Of a stretch of 57,664 nt of DNA, positions 36,855 to 45,827 are shown one piece after another (the first letter of the stretch is position 1; every line of letters starts with the position of its first letter). The DNA lies in NCBI GenBank assembly GCA_017962825.1, contig JAGCUO010000168.1, forward strand, positions 1-57,664, read 5' to 3'. The notes under the pieces are model-generated. The model had not been told where the DNA came from, did not search any database, and worked only from the letters and a program-made list of their open reading frames with translations. The position numbers were made by a program, and so were the translations under genes. Source of the stretch: Lachnospiraceae bacterium. GTDB lineage: Bacteria; Bacillota; Clostridia; Lachnospirales; Lachnospiraceae.

Positions 36855-36901
36855 ACAAAAAAGAGACCCACGTCTTCCCTTTGGGAAAACATAAGTCTCT
36901 T
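36855..36901 (-). terminator. Terminator after dapL
   Basis: Minus strand: AAGAGAC, an inner TTCCC/GGGAA hairpin, GTCTCTT, then a T-run. It lies about 50 bases after the dapL stop and just upstream of the giant-protein ribosome site. Confidence 0.8.
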
Positions 36902-36950
36902 ATTTGAACGTTTTAACAGATAGTCGCCTTTAAGGCGTGGTCAGACTATA

Positions 36951-38165
36951 TCACAGTTTTTTGATTCTTTCAATAGCCTCGAGAGTATTCTCGTAAGTTC
37001 CGAATGCGGTGAGTCTGAAGAAGTGCTCTCCACTGGGACCGAAGCCCGATCCGGGAGTTCCTACCACATGAGCCTTGTCGAGAAGGAAATCGAAGAATTC
37101 CCAGCTGGTCATGTTATTAGGAGCCTTAAGCCAGATATAAGGAGCATTTACGCCGCCGGATACCTGATAGCCGGCCGCTTTAAGTCCTTCGTAGATTACC
37201 TTTGCATTGTTCATGTAATAAGCAACCTGCTCTTTTAACTGCTTCTTTCCTTCTTCGGAATAAACAGCCTCGCCTGCCTTCTGGATGATGTAAGGAGCTC
37301 CGTTGTACTTGGTTCCGTGACGTCTTGCCCAGAGAGGATGAAGAGGAGTATCTCCTGCTTTGAGATCTTTGGGAATAACGGTGAAGCCCAGTCTTACGCC
37401 GGTAAAGCCCGCATTCTTGGAAAATGATCTGAACTCGATGGCGCAGGTTCTTGCTCCTTCACACTCATAGATGGAGTGGGGAATGTTGTCCTCGGAAATA
37501 TATGCTTCGTATGCAGCATCATAAAGGATGACGGCACCGACTTTATTGGCATAATCAACCCACTTCTGAAGCTCGTCCTTGGTGATAGCTGAGCCGGTGG
37601 GGTTATTGGGGAAGCACAGATAGATAAGATCGGGAGTCTCGGTGGGAAGCTCGGGAGCAAATCCATTCTCCTCAAGGCAGGGCATGTAGATAACATCCGA
37701 CCAGGTCTCAGCCTTGGGATCGTAGGTTCCGGTTCTTCCCGCCATTACGTTTGAATCAACGTATACGGGATAAACGGGGTCACATACCGCAATCTTGTTA
37801 TCTACGGAAAAGATCTCCTGAATATTTGCACAGTCGGATTTAGCACCGTCGGAAACAAAGATCTCATCTGCGGAGATGTCGCAGCCTCTCTTCTTGTAAT
37901 CGGTATCTGCGATCACATTTCTGAGGAACTCGTATCCGAGATCGGGAGCATATCCCTTGAAGGTGTCCTTATTTCCCATCTCATCAACGGCGCTGTGAAG
38001 TGCGGTGATGATCGAGGGTGCAAGGGGCTGGGTAACGTCGCCGATTCCGAGTCTGATGATCTTGGCATCGGGATGAGCCTCACTGTACTCTCTTACCTTT
38101 TTTCCGATGGTGGAAAAAAGATAACTTCCGGGAAGCTTTAAATAGTTATCATTTACTTTGACCAT
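36951..38165 (-). CDS. dapL: LL-diaminopimelate aminotransferase
   Basis: A 404-residue fold-type I PLP enzyme that converts tetrahydrodipicolinate directly to LL-diaminopimelate for lysine and peptidoglycan. Typical DapL features are the N-terminal YLFSTIGKKVREY, the G-IGDVTQPL loop, KDTFKGYAPDLGYEFLR, DGAKSDCANIQEIF, the NPTGSA block, and the PLP lysine in SFSKNAGFTGVRLGF (about residue 250). Length is standard. It comes last in the hisC-hslO operon, 14 bases after hslO, behind AAAGGAGACG. Confidence 0.96.
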   Translation of the reverse strand: MVKVNDNYLKLPGSYLFSTIGKKVREYSEAHPDAKIIRLGIGDVTQPLAPSIITALHSAVDEMGNKDTFKGYAPDLGYEFLRNVIADTDYKKRGCDISADEIFVSDGAKSDCANIQEIFSVDNKIAVCDPVYPVYVDSNVMAGRTGTYDPKAETWSDVIYMPCLEENGFAPELPTETPDLIYLCFPNNPTGSAITKDELQKWVDYANKVGAVILYDAAYEAYISEDNIPHSIYECEGARTCAIEFRSFSKNAGFTGVRLGFTVIPKDLKAGDTPLHPLWARRHGTKYNGAPYIIQKAGEAVYSEEGKKQLKEQVAYYMNNAKVIYEGLKAAGYQVSGGVNAPYIWLKAPNNMTSWEFFDFLLDKAHVVGTPGSGFGPSGEHFFRLTAFGTYENTLEAIERIKKL

Positions 38166-38179
38166 TTTTTCGTCTCCTT

Positions 38180-39088
38180 TTATTTCTTAAGAGCCCTGCT
38201 TTTCTTCAGGATCTCTGTTAATTCACCGGGATTAAATACGTAATCGGTGTTGCAGAAATCGCAATGGATTTCAACGTCCTTTCCGGCTTTTATAAAGTCC
38301 GTGATCTCTTTTTCACCGAGGCTTACAAGCACCGCTTCTACTCTGTCTCTGGAGCAGTCACATTTATATGCGGTGTCGTATTTTTCGTTAAAGTGTATAT
38401 CAAGACCTTTTAAAACTTCCTCGATCATATCTTCGGGAGTCATACCCGAATCAAGCATCTCGGTAACACTCTTCAAACTTTTCAGATTGTTCTCGATAAC
38501 CGATATAACATCATCACCCGCATCAGGCATAAGCTGAATGATAAAACCGCCGGAACATCTGACTGTATTGTCTTTATTCATCAAAACGCCAAGGCCGACG
38601 GATGAAGGAGTCTGTTCGGAAGCCGCAAAATAATACGTCATATCTTCCGCGATCTCTCCCGTCTGAAGAGCGATCCTTCCCACATAGGGTTCTTTTAATC
38701 CGAGGTCCTTAATAACTATAAGGTCTCCGTTTCCGATTGCCGTTGAAACTCCCAGATGACCGTTACTGTGAGCGGGTACGATCACATCAGGAACCGGAGT
38801 ATATCCCTTTACATTACCGTGAGAATCAGCACATACGGTAAGGCCGCCCGAAGGACCGTCAGACTTTATCTGAATTGTAAGCTTGTCACCGTCACCCTTC
38901 ATCATGATGCTCATCATGGCAGCTGCGGTTAATGTTCTTCCGAGAGCCGCGCTCATTACCGGACTGGTATTATGAAGTCTTCTGGACTCTTCGCAGATAT
39001 TACGGGTAGTGCAGGCAAAAGCCCTGATGTGATAATCCGCAGCAGTTGCGGTAACTATGTAATCTTTTGAATAGTTTTCTGAAGTCAT
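38180..39088 (-). CDS. hslO: Hsp33 redox-regulated chaperone
   Basis: A 302-residue cytoplasmic holdase activated by oxidation. The zinc-binding cysteines are in YKCDCSRDRVEAVL (about residues 239-252) and HCDFCNTDYVF (about 275-285), the CxC...CxxC pattern of Hsp33. The N-terminal core is also typical (LGRTLTAAAMMSIMMKGDGDKLTIQIKSDGP, GNVKGY). ATG overlaps the methyltransferase stop (ATGA). Confidence 0.96.
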   Translation of the reverse strand: MTSENYSKDYIVTATAADYHIRAFACTTRNICEESRRLHNTSPVMSAALGRTLTAAAMMSIMMKGDGDKLTIQIKSDGPSGGLTVCADSHGNVKGYTPVPDVIVPAHSNGHLGVSTAIGNGDLIVIKDLGLKEPYVGRIALQTGEIAEDMTYYFAASEQTPSSVGLGVLMNKDNTVRCSGGFIIQLMPDAGDDVISVIENNLKSLKSVTEMLDSGMTPEDMIEEVLKGLDIHFNEKYDTAYKCDCSRDRVEAVLVSLGEKEITDFIKAGKDVEIHCDFCNTDYVFNPGELTEILKKSRALKK

Positions 39089-39891
39089 TTATCTATCTTC
39101 CTGAGTACCGCATATATTCTCTCGGTCTCTTCGCTTACATCTTCTTCCGTATCTGAATCGACCATATATACGATCTCTAATCCGTGCATCTCGGAAAGTC
39201 TCCTAATGTCACTTGCTTCGATCCCTCTCTGCAGGTGAGTCTCCTCGGCACGTTCATATAATCCGTCTTCTCTTTTTATAAAAAGAGTAAGATCGTACTC
39301 GTTTACATTTTCTTCTTCGTCGTAGTAATTTTCCCAGATAAAAGAGACATCCTCGCCGGACTCGGCGATGGTTGATTCCCCTATAGCCTCTCTGTACTTG
39401 TATGAAGTATTACAGTCAAAGATAAATATTCCGCCGGGATATAAAAACTTTGATATTCCGGCAAATGCATCATCAAGATCTTCATCACCCAGAAGATAAT
39501 TGATGCTGTCACAAATGCTGACTGCGGTTCCGATGGTGGAATAAAGATCAAGCTCTCTCATATCCTGATTCAGATACATGATCTGCCTGTCTTCATCGCT
39601 TTCCTGAGCTCTCGAAAGCATCTCGGGTGAATAATCTATTCCGAACACATCATATCCCAGATCATGGAGCTTCCGGGTGATGATTCCGGTTCCGCATCCG
39701 ATATCCGCAACCAGATTCCTTTCACTCTCGAGAATGGCTTCTTCGCTTTCGGAATCTTCATCGTATTCTGATTTAGTCTTACTGATGCCGAACCTTTTGA
39801 TATCGCGGTCGATCCTCTCTGTCCACGCATCATAAGGAACGTCACTCATCAGCTCGTCATACACGCCCGCAAAGGCCTGATAAGAATCCAA
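39085..39891 (-). CDS. Class I SAM-dependent methyltransferase
   Basis: A 268-residue protein with TTG start behind GGAGG, 1 base after the exporter gene stop. SAM-binding motif I is VADIGCGTGIITRKL (about residues 63-77), then GYDVFGIDYSPEML (motif II acid), LYSTIGTAVSICDSINYLL and GGIFIFDCNT. An acidic insert (SEYDEDSESEEAILESE) precedes motif I. The type (Methyltransf_25) acts on small molecules or proteins; no substrate can be named. Operon position gives no clear hint. Confidence 0.9.
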   Translation of the reverse strand: MDSYQAFAGVYDELMSDVPYDAWTERIDRDIKRFGISKTKSEYDEDSESEEAILESERNLVADIGCGTGIITRKLHDLGYDVFGIDYSPEMLSRAQESDEDRQIMYLNQDMRELDLYSTIGTAVSICDSINYLLGDEDLDDAFAGISKFLYPGGIFIFDCNTSYKYREAIGESTIAESGEDVSFIWENYYDEEENVNEYDLTLFIKREDGLYERAEETHLQRGIEASDIRRLSEMHGLEIVYMVDSDTEEDVSEETERIYAVLRKIDK

Positions 39892-39892
39892 T

Positions 39893-40366
39893 TCAGCCTC
39901 CGATTCCTATTATGGAAAGTACTCCTGCAGTTCCGAGTCCCATGATGGTTCCCGCAAGAACAACGCCTAACATAACCGCAATGACACTCTTCTTAAAATT
40001 CATATCCAGGATACTTGAAGCAAGAGTTCCGGTCCAAGCGCCTGTTCCGGGAAGAGGGATTCCTACGAAGAGGAAAAGCGCCCAGTAAAGTCCGCGTCCC
40101 GCTTTTTCCTGAAGCTTTGCTCCGCCCTTATGTCCCTTATCAAGACAGAAAGTAAAGAACTTTCCTATGACCTTTTTATCTTTGCCCCACTCCAGAACCT
40201 TTCTTGCAAAAAAGAAGATAACGGGAACGGGAAGCATATTTCCAAGGATACATATAGGATAAAGGATCCTGATATCAAGTCCCTTTGTAACGCCGTAGAT
40301 TGCGGCTCCCCTTATCTCCACCAGGGGTACCATGGAAATAAAAAAACTAATTATGTAATCGATCAT
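39893..40366 (-). CDS. Small multidrug-export family protein (COG2426)
   Basis: A 157-residue membrane protein of the Sm_multidrug_ex family. Diagnostic segments are the opening ISMVPLVEIRGAAIYG, the middle ILGNMLPVPVIFFFARKVLEWG, and VGIPLPGTGAWTGTLAS with the ITGLGT-like end AGTIMGLGTAGVLSIIG. Four or so helices with DedA-like re-entrant character. The family name rests on an early annotation; the true substrate is unknown. It follows hisC by 13 bases behind AAGGAG. Confidence 0.88.
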   Translation of the reverse strand: MIDYIISFFISMVPLVEIRGAAIYGVTKGLDIRILYPICILGNMLPVPVIFFFARKVLEWGKDKKVIGKFFTFCLDKGHKGGAKLQEKAGRGLYWALFLFVGIPLPGTGAWTGTLASSILDMNFKKSVIAVMLGVVLAGTIMGLGTAGVLSIIGIGG

Positions 40367-40379
40367 TTATTTCTTCTCC

Positions 40380-41429
40380 TTAGTTTAAGATCTCTTTTAA
40401 ATTTGCGACAAGTGTGTCACATTCTTCATCCGTACCCACACTTATCCTCAGATATTCGCTGATACGGGGTTTATTCCAGTATCTGACGTAAATGTTTCTG
40501 CTCTTAAGTTCCTTGAAGATATGCTCCGCGGGAACCGATGCATGTTTTGCAAAGATGAAATTAGTTTTTGAATCCTGGAATTCAAATCCCAGATCCCTGA
40601 GCTGTCCTTTAAGTCTTTCTCTGGTAGCGATGATCTTCTCACAGGTCGATCTGAAATACGCATCATCCCTTACAGCTTCCACGCCTATCTCAAGAGTTAT
40701 GGAATTCATCGTATAAGAGTTGTAGGAATATTTAACGTCATTAAGATACTTGATCATCTTCTCGCTTCCGATGGCAAATCCGATCCTGAGTCCGGCCATG
40801 GATCTGGACTTACTGAAGGTCTGGATGACCAGAAGATTGTCGTATTCATCAAGCAGACTCAGAGCACTTTCCGCTCCGAAATCCACATATGCTTCATCGA
40901 CGATGCAGACCACATCACGGTTTGCATCAAGGATCTTCCTGATACCGTCAAGTCCCATGAACACACCCGTGGGTGCATTGGGATTGGCTATAACGACTCC
41001 GCCGTTTTCTTTCTCATAATCTTCGGGATGAATCCTGAATTCATCATCAAGAGGGATCTGCTCATAAGGGATCTTAAAAAGCGATGCCCATACATCGTAG
41101 AAGGAATAGGTAATGTCCGGGAAAAGAATGCTTTTCTCGGAATTGAAAAAAGTAAGAAAAGCCATCGCAAGAACATCATCGGAACCTACTCCGACAAAAA
41201 CCTGCGAGGGCTTTACGTTATATTTTTCCGCAAGGGCACTTACCAGTGTATGACAGTCTGCCTCGGGATATTTCTTTAAAAGAGATACATCGAAGTTCTT
41301 AAGAAGTGCCTCCACTCCCGGTGCGGGAGGATAAGGATTTTCATTGGTATTGAGCTTGATGACTTTGCCCGTAGGCTGCTCACCCGGAACATAAGGTACT
41401 ACTTTTCTGACATTTGATTCCCAATTCAT
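40380..41429 (-). CDS. hisC: Histidinol-phosphate aminotransferase
   Basis: A 349-residue PLP aminotransferase for the seventh step of histidine synthesis (imidazole-acetol phosphate to histidinol phosphate). Motifs include IKLNTNENPYPPAPG at the start, VGVGSDDVLAM, ANPNAPTG, VDEAYVDFG and the PLP lysine in TFSKSRSMAGLRIGFA (about residue 205), with RYWNKPRISEYLRISVG near the end. ATG overlaps the glycosyltransferase stop (ATGA). No other his gene is in the window. Relatives can also accept aromatic substrates. Confidence 0.95.
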   Translation of the reverse strand: MNWESNVRKVVPYVPGEQPTGKVIKLNTNENPYPPAPGVEALLKNFDVSLLKKYPEADCHTLVSALAEKYNVKPSQVFVGVGSDDVLAMAFLTFFNSEKSILFPDITYSFYDVWASLFKIPYEQIPLDDEFRIHPEDYEKENGGVVIANPNAPTGVFMGLDGIRKILDANRDVVCIVDEAYVDFGAESALSLLDEYDNLLVIQTFSKSRSMAGLRIGFAIGSEKMIKYLNDVKYSYNSYTMNSITLEIGVEAVRDDAYFRSTCEKIIATRERLKGQLRDLGFEFQDSKTNFIFAKHASVPAEHIFKELKSRNIYVRYWNKPRISEYLRISVGTDEECDTLVANLKEILN

Positions 41430-42433
41430 GCTTTTGCCTCTATATCTTCCGCAAACTGCTGCCCGACTTCAGGCAGACCCATTTGCTCATATACTCTCTT
41501 AAGTCCCTCTGCGGCATCTTTGCCCGCAGAAGTAATGTAGATCGAAGGAAGTGTCTCGAAGGCCGCATTGTAATACCATATTGCTGCTTCTTCGAAATCC
41601 TGGATCCTCTCATAGAAAAGACCGAGTTCAATACAAACTTCCGATGAAGGATCGGTCGCCATTGTTTTGGTAATGTATTTGAAAAACATGACGATGTCGC
41701 CATGAATCCTTGCAATATGCGCGATCACAAGACAGGCCTTGTTCACACTGTCGGGATCAAGCGACGTATCGCCCGCGCACTCGACGAAATAAGGAAGCGC
41801 GTTTCTGAAGTCATCCTCGGAGCCGGTCATAAAAAGCTCTCTGACATACATATCAAAGAGTCTTTTGCTGAGCTTTCCCCCGCCTGTGGTAGACTTGGAG
41901 AAAATCTCAAGATCCCTGCTTCCGTGATTAGCTTCGGGTTTATGCGTGATCACTATATCACTGTCATAGATGACGGGATCGAGTCTTATCATCTCATGAA
42001 CGGGATCCTGCCACACAAATTGCCTGAGACGTTTAAACATCTTGGGTCTTAATTCCTCATCGAAATTGTAGACCGTAGAATGCTCAAGCTGATTTCCGTA
42101 ACGCATTTGGACTATCTCAACATCTTCGGGAAGAATGGATTTGAGATTCGCAAACTTCTCCCTGTTTGCATCATCCAGGATCTCATCCGCATCCGCGGAA
42201 TAAATGTAATCACATGTAGCCTTTGAAAATGCGAAATTTCTGGCATCGGAAAAATCTCCCGTCCAGGCAAAGTCATATATCTTATCCGTATACTTACCTG
42301 CGATGTCCTTGGTCTTATCGGATGATCCGGTATCGACAATGACAATCTCATCCATCAGATCCTTGATACTGTCGAGGCATCTGGCGAGAATGTTCTCTTC
42401 ATTTTTGACTATCATTACGCAGGATATCGTCAT
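41426..42433 (-). CDS. Family 2 glycosyltransferase with helical C-terminal half
   Basis: A 335-residue protein. ATG 42433 is chosen for GGGGAGG 9 bases upstream; a longer frame from 42508 runs through the predicted promoter. The GT-A domain has ISCVMIVKNEE, IVDTGSSDKT, FAWTGDFSDARNFAF and ADADEIL (DXD region, about residue 92). This is the SunS / WaaE-like branch, followed by TPR-like helices (CLVIAHIARIHGDIVMFFKY, ELGLFYERIQDFEEAAIWYY). Probably a cytoplasmic sugar transfer onto lipid, peptide or cell-wall acceptor. First gene of the hisC-dapL operon. Confidence 0.9.
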   Translation of the reverse strand: MTISCVMIVKNEENILARCLDSIKDLMDEIVIVDTGSSDKTKDIAGKYTDKIYDFAWTGDFSDARNFAFSKATCDYIYSADADEILDDANREKFANLKSILPEDVEIVQMRYGNQLEHSTVYNFDEELRPKMFKRLRQFVWQDPVHEMIRLDPVIYDSDIVITHKPEANHGSRDLEIFSKSTTGGGKLSKRLFDMYVRELFMTGSEDDFRNALPYFVECAGDTSLDPDSVNKACLVIAHIARIHGDIVMFFKYITKTMATDPSSEVCIELGLFYERIQDFEEAAIWYYNAAFETLPSIYITSAGKDAAEGLKRVYEQMGLPEVGQQFAEDIEAKA

Positions 42434-42498
42434 AATACATGTCCTCCCCGAAGACAAAAGCAAAAGCCGTTTATGTGATACATACGCATACATCGTGT

Positions 42499-42528
42499 AT
42501 TTTATCACAAAATACGCCCCCTTAACAA
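42499..42528 (-). promoter_or_regulatory. Probable promoter of the glycosyltransferase-hisC-dapL operon
   Basis: Minus strand: TTGTTA (42528-42523), 18-base spacer, TAAAAT (42504-42499). An inverted repeat GTATTTT / AAAATAC (42497-42515) covers the -10. Confidence 0.5.
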
Positions 42529-42590
42529 CATCGGGGCGTGGGCATTTATGCCTATTTTTCCGTTATTTCATGGGATTTTTATGTGGGGAC

Positions 42591-42619
42591 TTGACAGAAG
42601 GAAAAAAGAGTTGTATATC
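42591..42619 (+). promoter_or_regulatory. Promoter of the CPBP-GntR-DUF5808 operon
   Basis: Exact TTGACA (42591-42596), 17-base spacer, TATATC (42614-42619). Start predicted near 42626, inside the inverted repeat described next. Confidence 0.75.
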
Positions 42620-42651
42620 TTGTATTAGTTGGAGTAATACAAAAGATACAA
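42611..42651. promoter_or_regulatory. Inverted-repeat operator overlapping the -10, probable GntR (YtrA) site
   Basis: Arms 42611-42627 and 42635-42651 match at 15 of 17 positions around a 7-base centre; the core TTGTATTA / TAATACAA is perfect. It covers the -10 and transcription start of an operon that encodes its own GntR-type regulator, so autorepression is the simple reading. Confidence 0.65.
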
Positions 42652-42705
42652 AACCACTCCGGACCGGAAAACACCATCATTTAACCTTATGAAATGAGGC
42701 ATATT

Positions 42706-43608
42706 ATGAGAGAAAAAACAACTAAGAAACAATTCGTACTGTATATGATCGGGACGTTCGGCATTGCATGGGTAATTCAGATCATCGCAAGTCTGCTGGC
42801 ACAGAAGGGCAACATTATAGCCTTTCAGCTGCTTTTATCCATTTGCATGTTCGCCCCCATGGCAGGAACCCTCATAGCGAGGATTCCTCTTAAGGGAATG
42901 GGATTTATTCCCAGGCTCGGCGGAAAGATTCGTTTTATTTTTCTGGCCCTCTGGACTCCCCTTGTGGTAACTGCACTTGGGGCATGGCTCTATTTCATTA
43001 TTTTCCCGGACAGATACGATCCGAATCTCACGACCCTCACCTCCACCATACCGGAAGCTGCACTTGCACAGTACGAAGCAATGGGCATGTCCATTAAGAC
43101 TCTGGCGATCATCTCAACCATCCAGGCAGTAACATATGCACCCTTCATCAATATGTTCCTTGCATTAGGCGAAGAGATCGGCTGGAGAGGCGCTCTTTAC
43201 CCTTATCTCAAGGACAGATTCGGAACCACACCGGGACGTATCATCGGCGGTATCATCTGGGGAGTATGGCACTGGCCCGTAATGATCCTTGCGGGATATG
43301 AGTACGGAACCGATTACCCCGGTGCACCCTTTCTCGGTTTGTTCGCATTCTGCCTTTTCGCTGCGGCAGGCGGAATCATTGCGGACTATTACTATGAGAA
43401 GACAGGCATCATCTGGATACCCTCACTCTTCCACGGAGCAATCAACGCTCTTACAATATTCGCTTATTTGTCAAAGCCCGAATATGCGAATCTGATGATC
43501 TTCGGACCTCATACCGTGGGACTCATCTCCATGATCCCCACCTTGATACTTGCACTTATACTCTCTGTTTTCTCAGGGAAAAATAAAACAGCAAAGGAGA
43601 CCGCGTGA
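42706..43608 (+). CDS. CPBP-family intramembrane metalloprotease
   Basis: A 300-residue membrane protein with about eight helices. ATG 42706 is preferred over 42694, since the bases of the latter (GAAATGAGG) form the ribosome site. The Abi/CPBP motifs are present: EExxxR in LALGEEIGWRGALYP (about residue 156), WGVWHWP, and HGAINAL near the end. The family includes Rce1-like CAAX proteases, bacteriocin self-immunity proteins and MroQ. In an operon with a small GntR regulator it is more likely to act in stress or peptide resistance; the substrate is unknown. Confidence 0.9.
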   Translation: MREKTTKKQFVLYMIGTFGIAWVIQIIASLLAQKGNIIAFQLLLSICMFAPMAGTLIARIPLKGMGFIPRLGGKIRFIFLALWTPLVVTALGAWLYFIIFPDRYDPNLTTLTSTIPEAALAQYEAMGMSIKTLAIISTIQAVTYAPFINMFLALGEEIGWRGALYPYLKDRFGTTPGRIIGGIIWGVWHWPVMILAGYEYGTDYPGAPFLGLFAFCLFAAAGGIIADYYYEKTGIIWIPSLFHGAINALTIFAYLSKPEYANLMIFGPHTVGLISMIPTLILALILSVFSGKNKTAKETA

Positions 43609-43979
43609 TGATAATACGTATCAATGAATTATCGGATATCCCGATATACATGCAGATACGAAATCAGATCGTCATGGGCATCTCTTCCGGCGAACTTGAG
43701 GGAGGCGAACAGCTTCCCACCGTAAGAGCTCTGGCAATGGAGATGGGGATCAATACCATGACGGTCAGCAAAGCATATCAGTTGCTCAAAACCGAGGGCT
43801 ATATCATGACGGACCGCAAAAACGGTGCCCGGATAAGAACCTCCATCAAGCAGCAGGGAAGTATCAGTGACAGCAACAAAACTGAACTTAAAAGGATCGT
43901 ATCGGAATGCAGGTTATCGGGAGTATCAAAAGCAGATCTTTTAAGTCTTATAGATGAATATTACGGCACGGAAAGCTGA
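43608..43979 (+). CDS. GntR-family regulator, YtrA subfamily
   Basis: A 123-residue regulator. A winged-helix domain spans about residues 10-75 (PIYMQIRNQIVMGISSGEL, QLPTVRALAMEMGINTMTVSKAYQLLKTEGYI). A short helical tail of about 40 residues serves for dimerisation only. The tiny effector part is the hallmark of YtrA-type GntR proteins, which usually sense nothing large and repress cell-envelope or transporter operons. GTG 43605 or ATG 43608 can start it (GGAG 5 or 8 bases before); it overlaps the CPBP stop. Probably represses its own promoter at 42591-42651. Confidence 0.92.
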   Translation: MIIRINELSDIPIYMQIRNQIVMGISSGELEGGEQLPTVRALAMEMGINTMTVSKAYQLLKTEGYIMTDRKNGARIRTSIKQQGSISDSNKTELKRIVSECRLSGVSKADLLSLIDEYYGTES

Positions 43980-43987
43980 GGAATAAT

Positions 43988-45400
43988 ATGAATAGTTTTT
44001 TCGGAATAATAATGTTTATATGTCTTGTCCCTACCATATGGATATGCTATGCAATGCTGTATCCGCGCAAATGGAAGGAAAAAAAGCTCATATTCGGTGT
44101 CACAAACCGGAAAGAATTTACAGAACCCGGGGTGTCGGATAAGGTGGATGCCGTCACGGAAAAAACCAATAAAGCAGCTTTAAGACTTAACACCGTATTT
44201 ACCGTGATCGCAGTAATCCTGCTGGTACTCGGCACTCTTCCCATGAGAACATTTATATGGGTGATGTTTGTATTTATAGCCATTTTTGCCATGTCCATCC
44301 CCTATGCCTGCGGCAATAAAGAAATGAAAGCTCTCAAAAAGAGCCTGGGACTGAGCTCGGAAAAAGGCATTAGCTATACGGATATCAAAACCGTAGGAAC
44401 CGTAAGAGCTCTTAAGCTTACTGCAATACTGCCCCCCAATATAGTGGGAGCCCTTACCGTTATCATCGCTCTTCTTGCAGATCTGCAGGTTATCAAAACA
44501 CCCGGCTCATCTGCACCCGGAACATTTCTGGCAACAATTGTATGCGGAACCATTTTCCTGATAGGCGTTATGATAAGTGCTTTCGCTTATATGCTGGATC
44601 GCATGAAAAGCGAAGTTATTTCGGCAGACAGTGACATTAATGCCAATTACAACAGAGCCAAGAAAAAAACCATGGCAAAGATGAACGTCCTGATGGTATG
44701 GATAAATGCAATCTTTGCAGGCGTGCTCTCACTTCTGGACATACTCTTCTACTCAGGCATCACCATGATCGCAGGCATCGGTATATATATGATCCTGATC
44801 ATGGCCGCACTTGCCATGTTCGTACACACCGAACAGAGCATCGAAAAGATCTACCGCAAAGATATGACCTTGATCCAGGATGATGACGATCTATGGATCG
44901 CCGGAATGTTCTACTACAATCCTTCGGACAAAAGACTCAATGTAGAGAAACGTGCTGGTGTGGGAAGCACCATAAACATGGCTCATCCCGTAGGCAAAGT
45001 CATTGGATTTCTGGCTGCGCTTTCCATCGTCTTCTCAATCCTGGTTGTCATATGGGTCGGAATGCTGGAATCCACTCCTATCAGTCTCAGAGTTTCCGAC
45101 GGAAATGTCATATGCCATCAGTTAAGAGATGAGTATGTGATACCGGTAGGCGATATCGAAAGCATAGAATACATAGAAGATATACGAGGTTTGAGATTTG
45201 TACGCACAAGCGGTACAGGTATGGAAACCCTTCTGAAAGGTAATTTCAGTGTGGATGGTGAAGCATGTAAAGTATTCCTTGCTCCGGATAAAATGGTAGC
45301 CATTAAGGTCGTTACCGCTTCCGGTAAGATTTATTACATAAGCGGTGCAACTCCTACGGAAACAAGCTCCGTTTACGCTCAGCTTAATGAATCACTATAA
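43988..45400 (+). CDS. DUF1648/DUF5808-type multi-pass membrane protein
   Basis: A 470-residue membrane protein. About ten helices are spread over residues 4-350. The DUF5808 motif DDDDLWIAGMFYYNPSDKRLNVEKRAGVGSTINMAHPVGK in shortened form (LWIAGMFYYNPSDKRLNVEK) is near residue 300. A C-terminal PH-like strand domain (about 375-470) ends in YYISGATPTETSSVYAQL. Such proteins commonly pair with YtrA-type GntR regulators in Firmicutes, as here, 8 bases downstream. Function unknown; perhaps envelope homeostasis. It ends in a 17-base tail-to-tail overlap with the prepilin peptidase gene. Confidence 0.87.
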   Translation: MNSFFGIIMFICLVPTIWICYAMLYPRKWKEKKLIFGVTNRKEFTEPGVSDKVDAVTEKTNKAALRLNTVFTVIAVILLVLGTLPMRTFIWVMFVFIAIFAMSIPYACGNKEMKALKKSLGLSSEKGISYTDIKTVGTVRALKLTAILPPNIVGALTVIIALLADLQVIKTPGSSAPGTFLATIVCGTIFLIGVMISAFAYMLDRMKSEVISADSDINANYNRAKKKTMAKMNVLMVWINAIFAGVLSLLDILFYSGITMIAGIGIYMILIMAALAMFVHTEQSIEKIYRKDMTLIQDDDDLWIAGMFYYNPSDKRLNVEKRAGVGSTINMAHPVGKVIGFLAALSIVFSILVVIWVGMLESTPISLRVSDGNVICHQLRDEYVIPVGDIESIEYIEDIRGLRFVRTSGTGMETLLKGNFSVDGEACKVFLAPDKMVAIKVVTASGKIYYISGATPTETSSVYAQLNESL

Positions 45401-45827
45401 TGACACATACCACAAATGCAATGGATATATAGGGAATAAAAGGAACCGGGGAGATCAGCTTTCCCCGGTTTCCTATATTATGGCAAAGCTCCTGATGACC
45501 AGATAGAAGTATCAGTGATATAAACATGTGAAGAATATGTCCTTCAAGTCCGCTACCCATAAAGATCAAAAACACGGCGCAGCAGGAAAAAGCATGGCTG
45601 TCGGCCCTGCCGTAAAATCTGCACATGATATGTTCCTGGATAAAAATCGCAAAAAGGCATTCAAAAAAATCCCAAAACCCGGGCGCCGGCCAAGATGCGT
45701 ATAAGACAGGCAAACACGCAGGTGCACATATCCACCAGATTATATCCGCCGCCTTATGGGTAAGCATGTCTTCAACGGAAGCAGCCGTAAGGCAGAGGAT
45801 AACCGTAATAAGCGAAAGCATATACAT
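45384..45827 (-). CDS. tadV: A24 prepilin peptidase (TadV/CpaA-like)
   Basis: A 147-residue polytopic membrane aspartic protease that cuts prepilin leader peptides. Both catalytic aspartates are seen: D20 in SVEDMLTHKAAD and D76 in FYGRADSHAF, the GxGD-type site with GRAD in place of GGGD. At 147 residues it is short, like TadV/CpaA and without the N-methylase domain. The start shares one base with the cpaB stop (TGATG). Last gene of the Tad operon. Confidence 0.85.
   Translation of the reverse strand: MYMLSLITVILCLTAASVEDMLTHKAADIIWWICAPACLPVLYASWPAPGFWDFFECLFAIFIQEHIMCRFYGRADSHAFSCCAVFLIFMGSGLEGHILHMFISLILLSGHQELCHNIGNRGKLISPVPFIPYISIAFVVCVIIVIH

Noticed and set aside
42584-42598. GTGGGGACTTGACAG resembling an arm of the GGGGACG repeats
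   Set aside because: No opposite arm; the bases are explained by the TTGACA promoter element.
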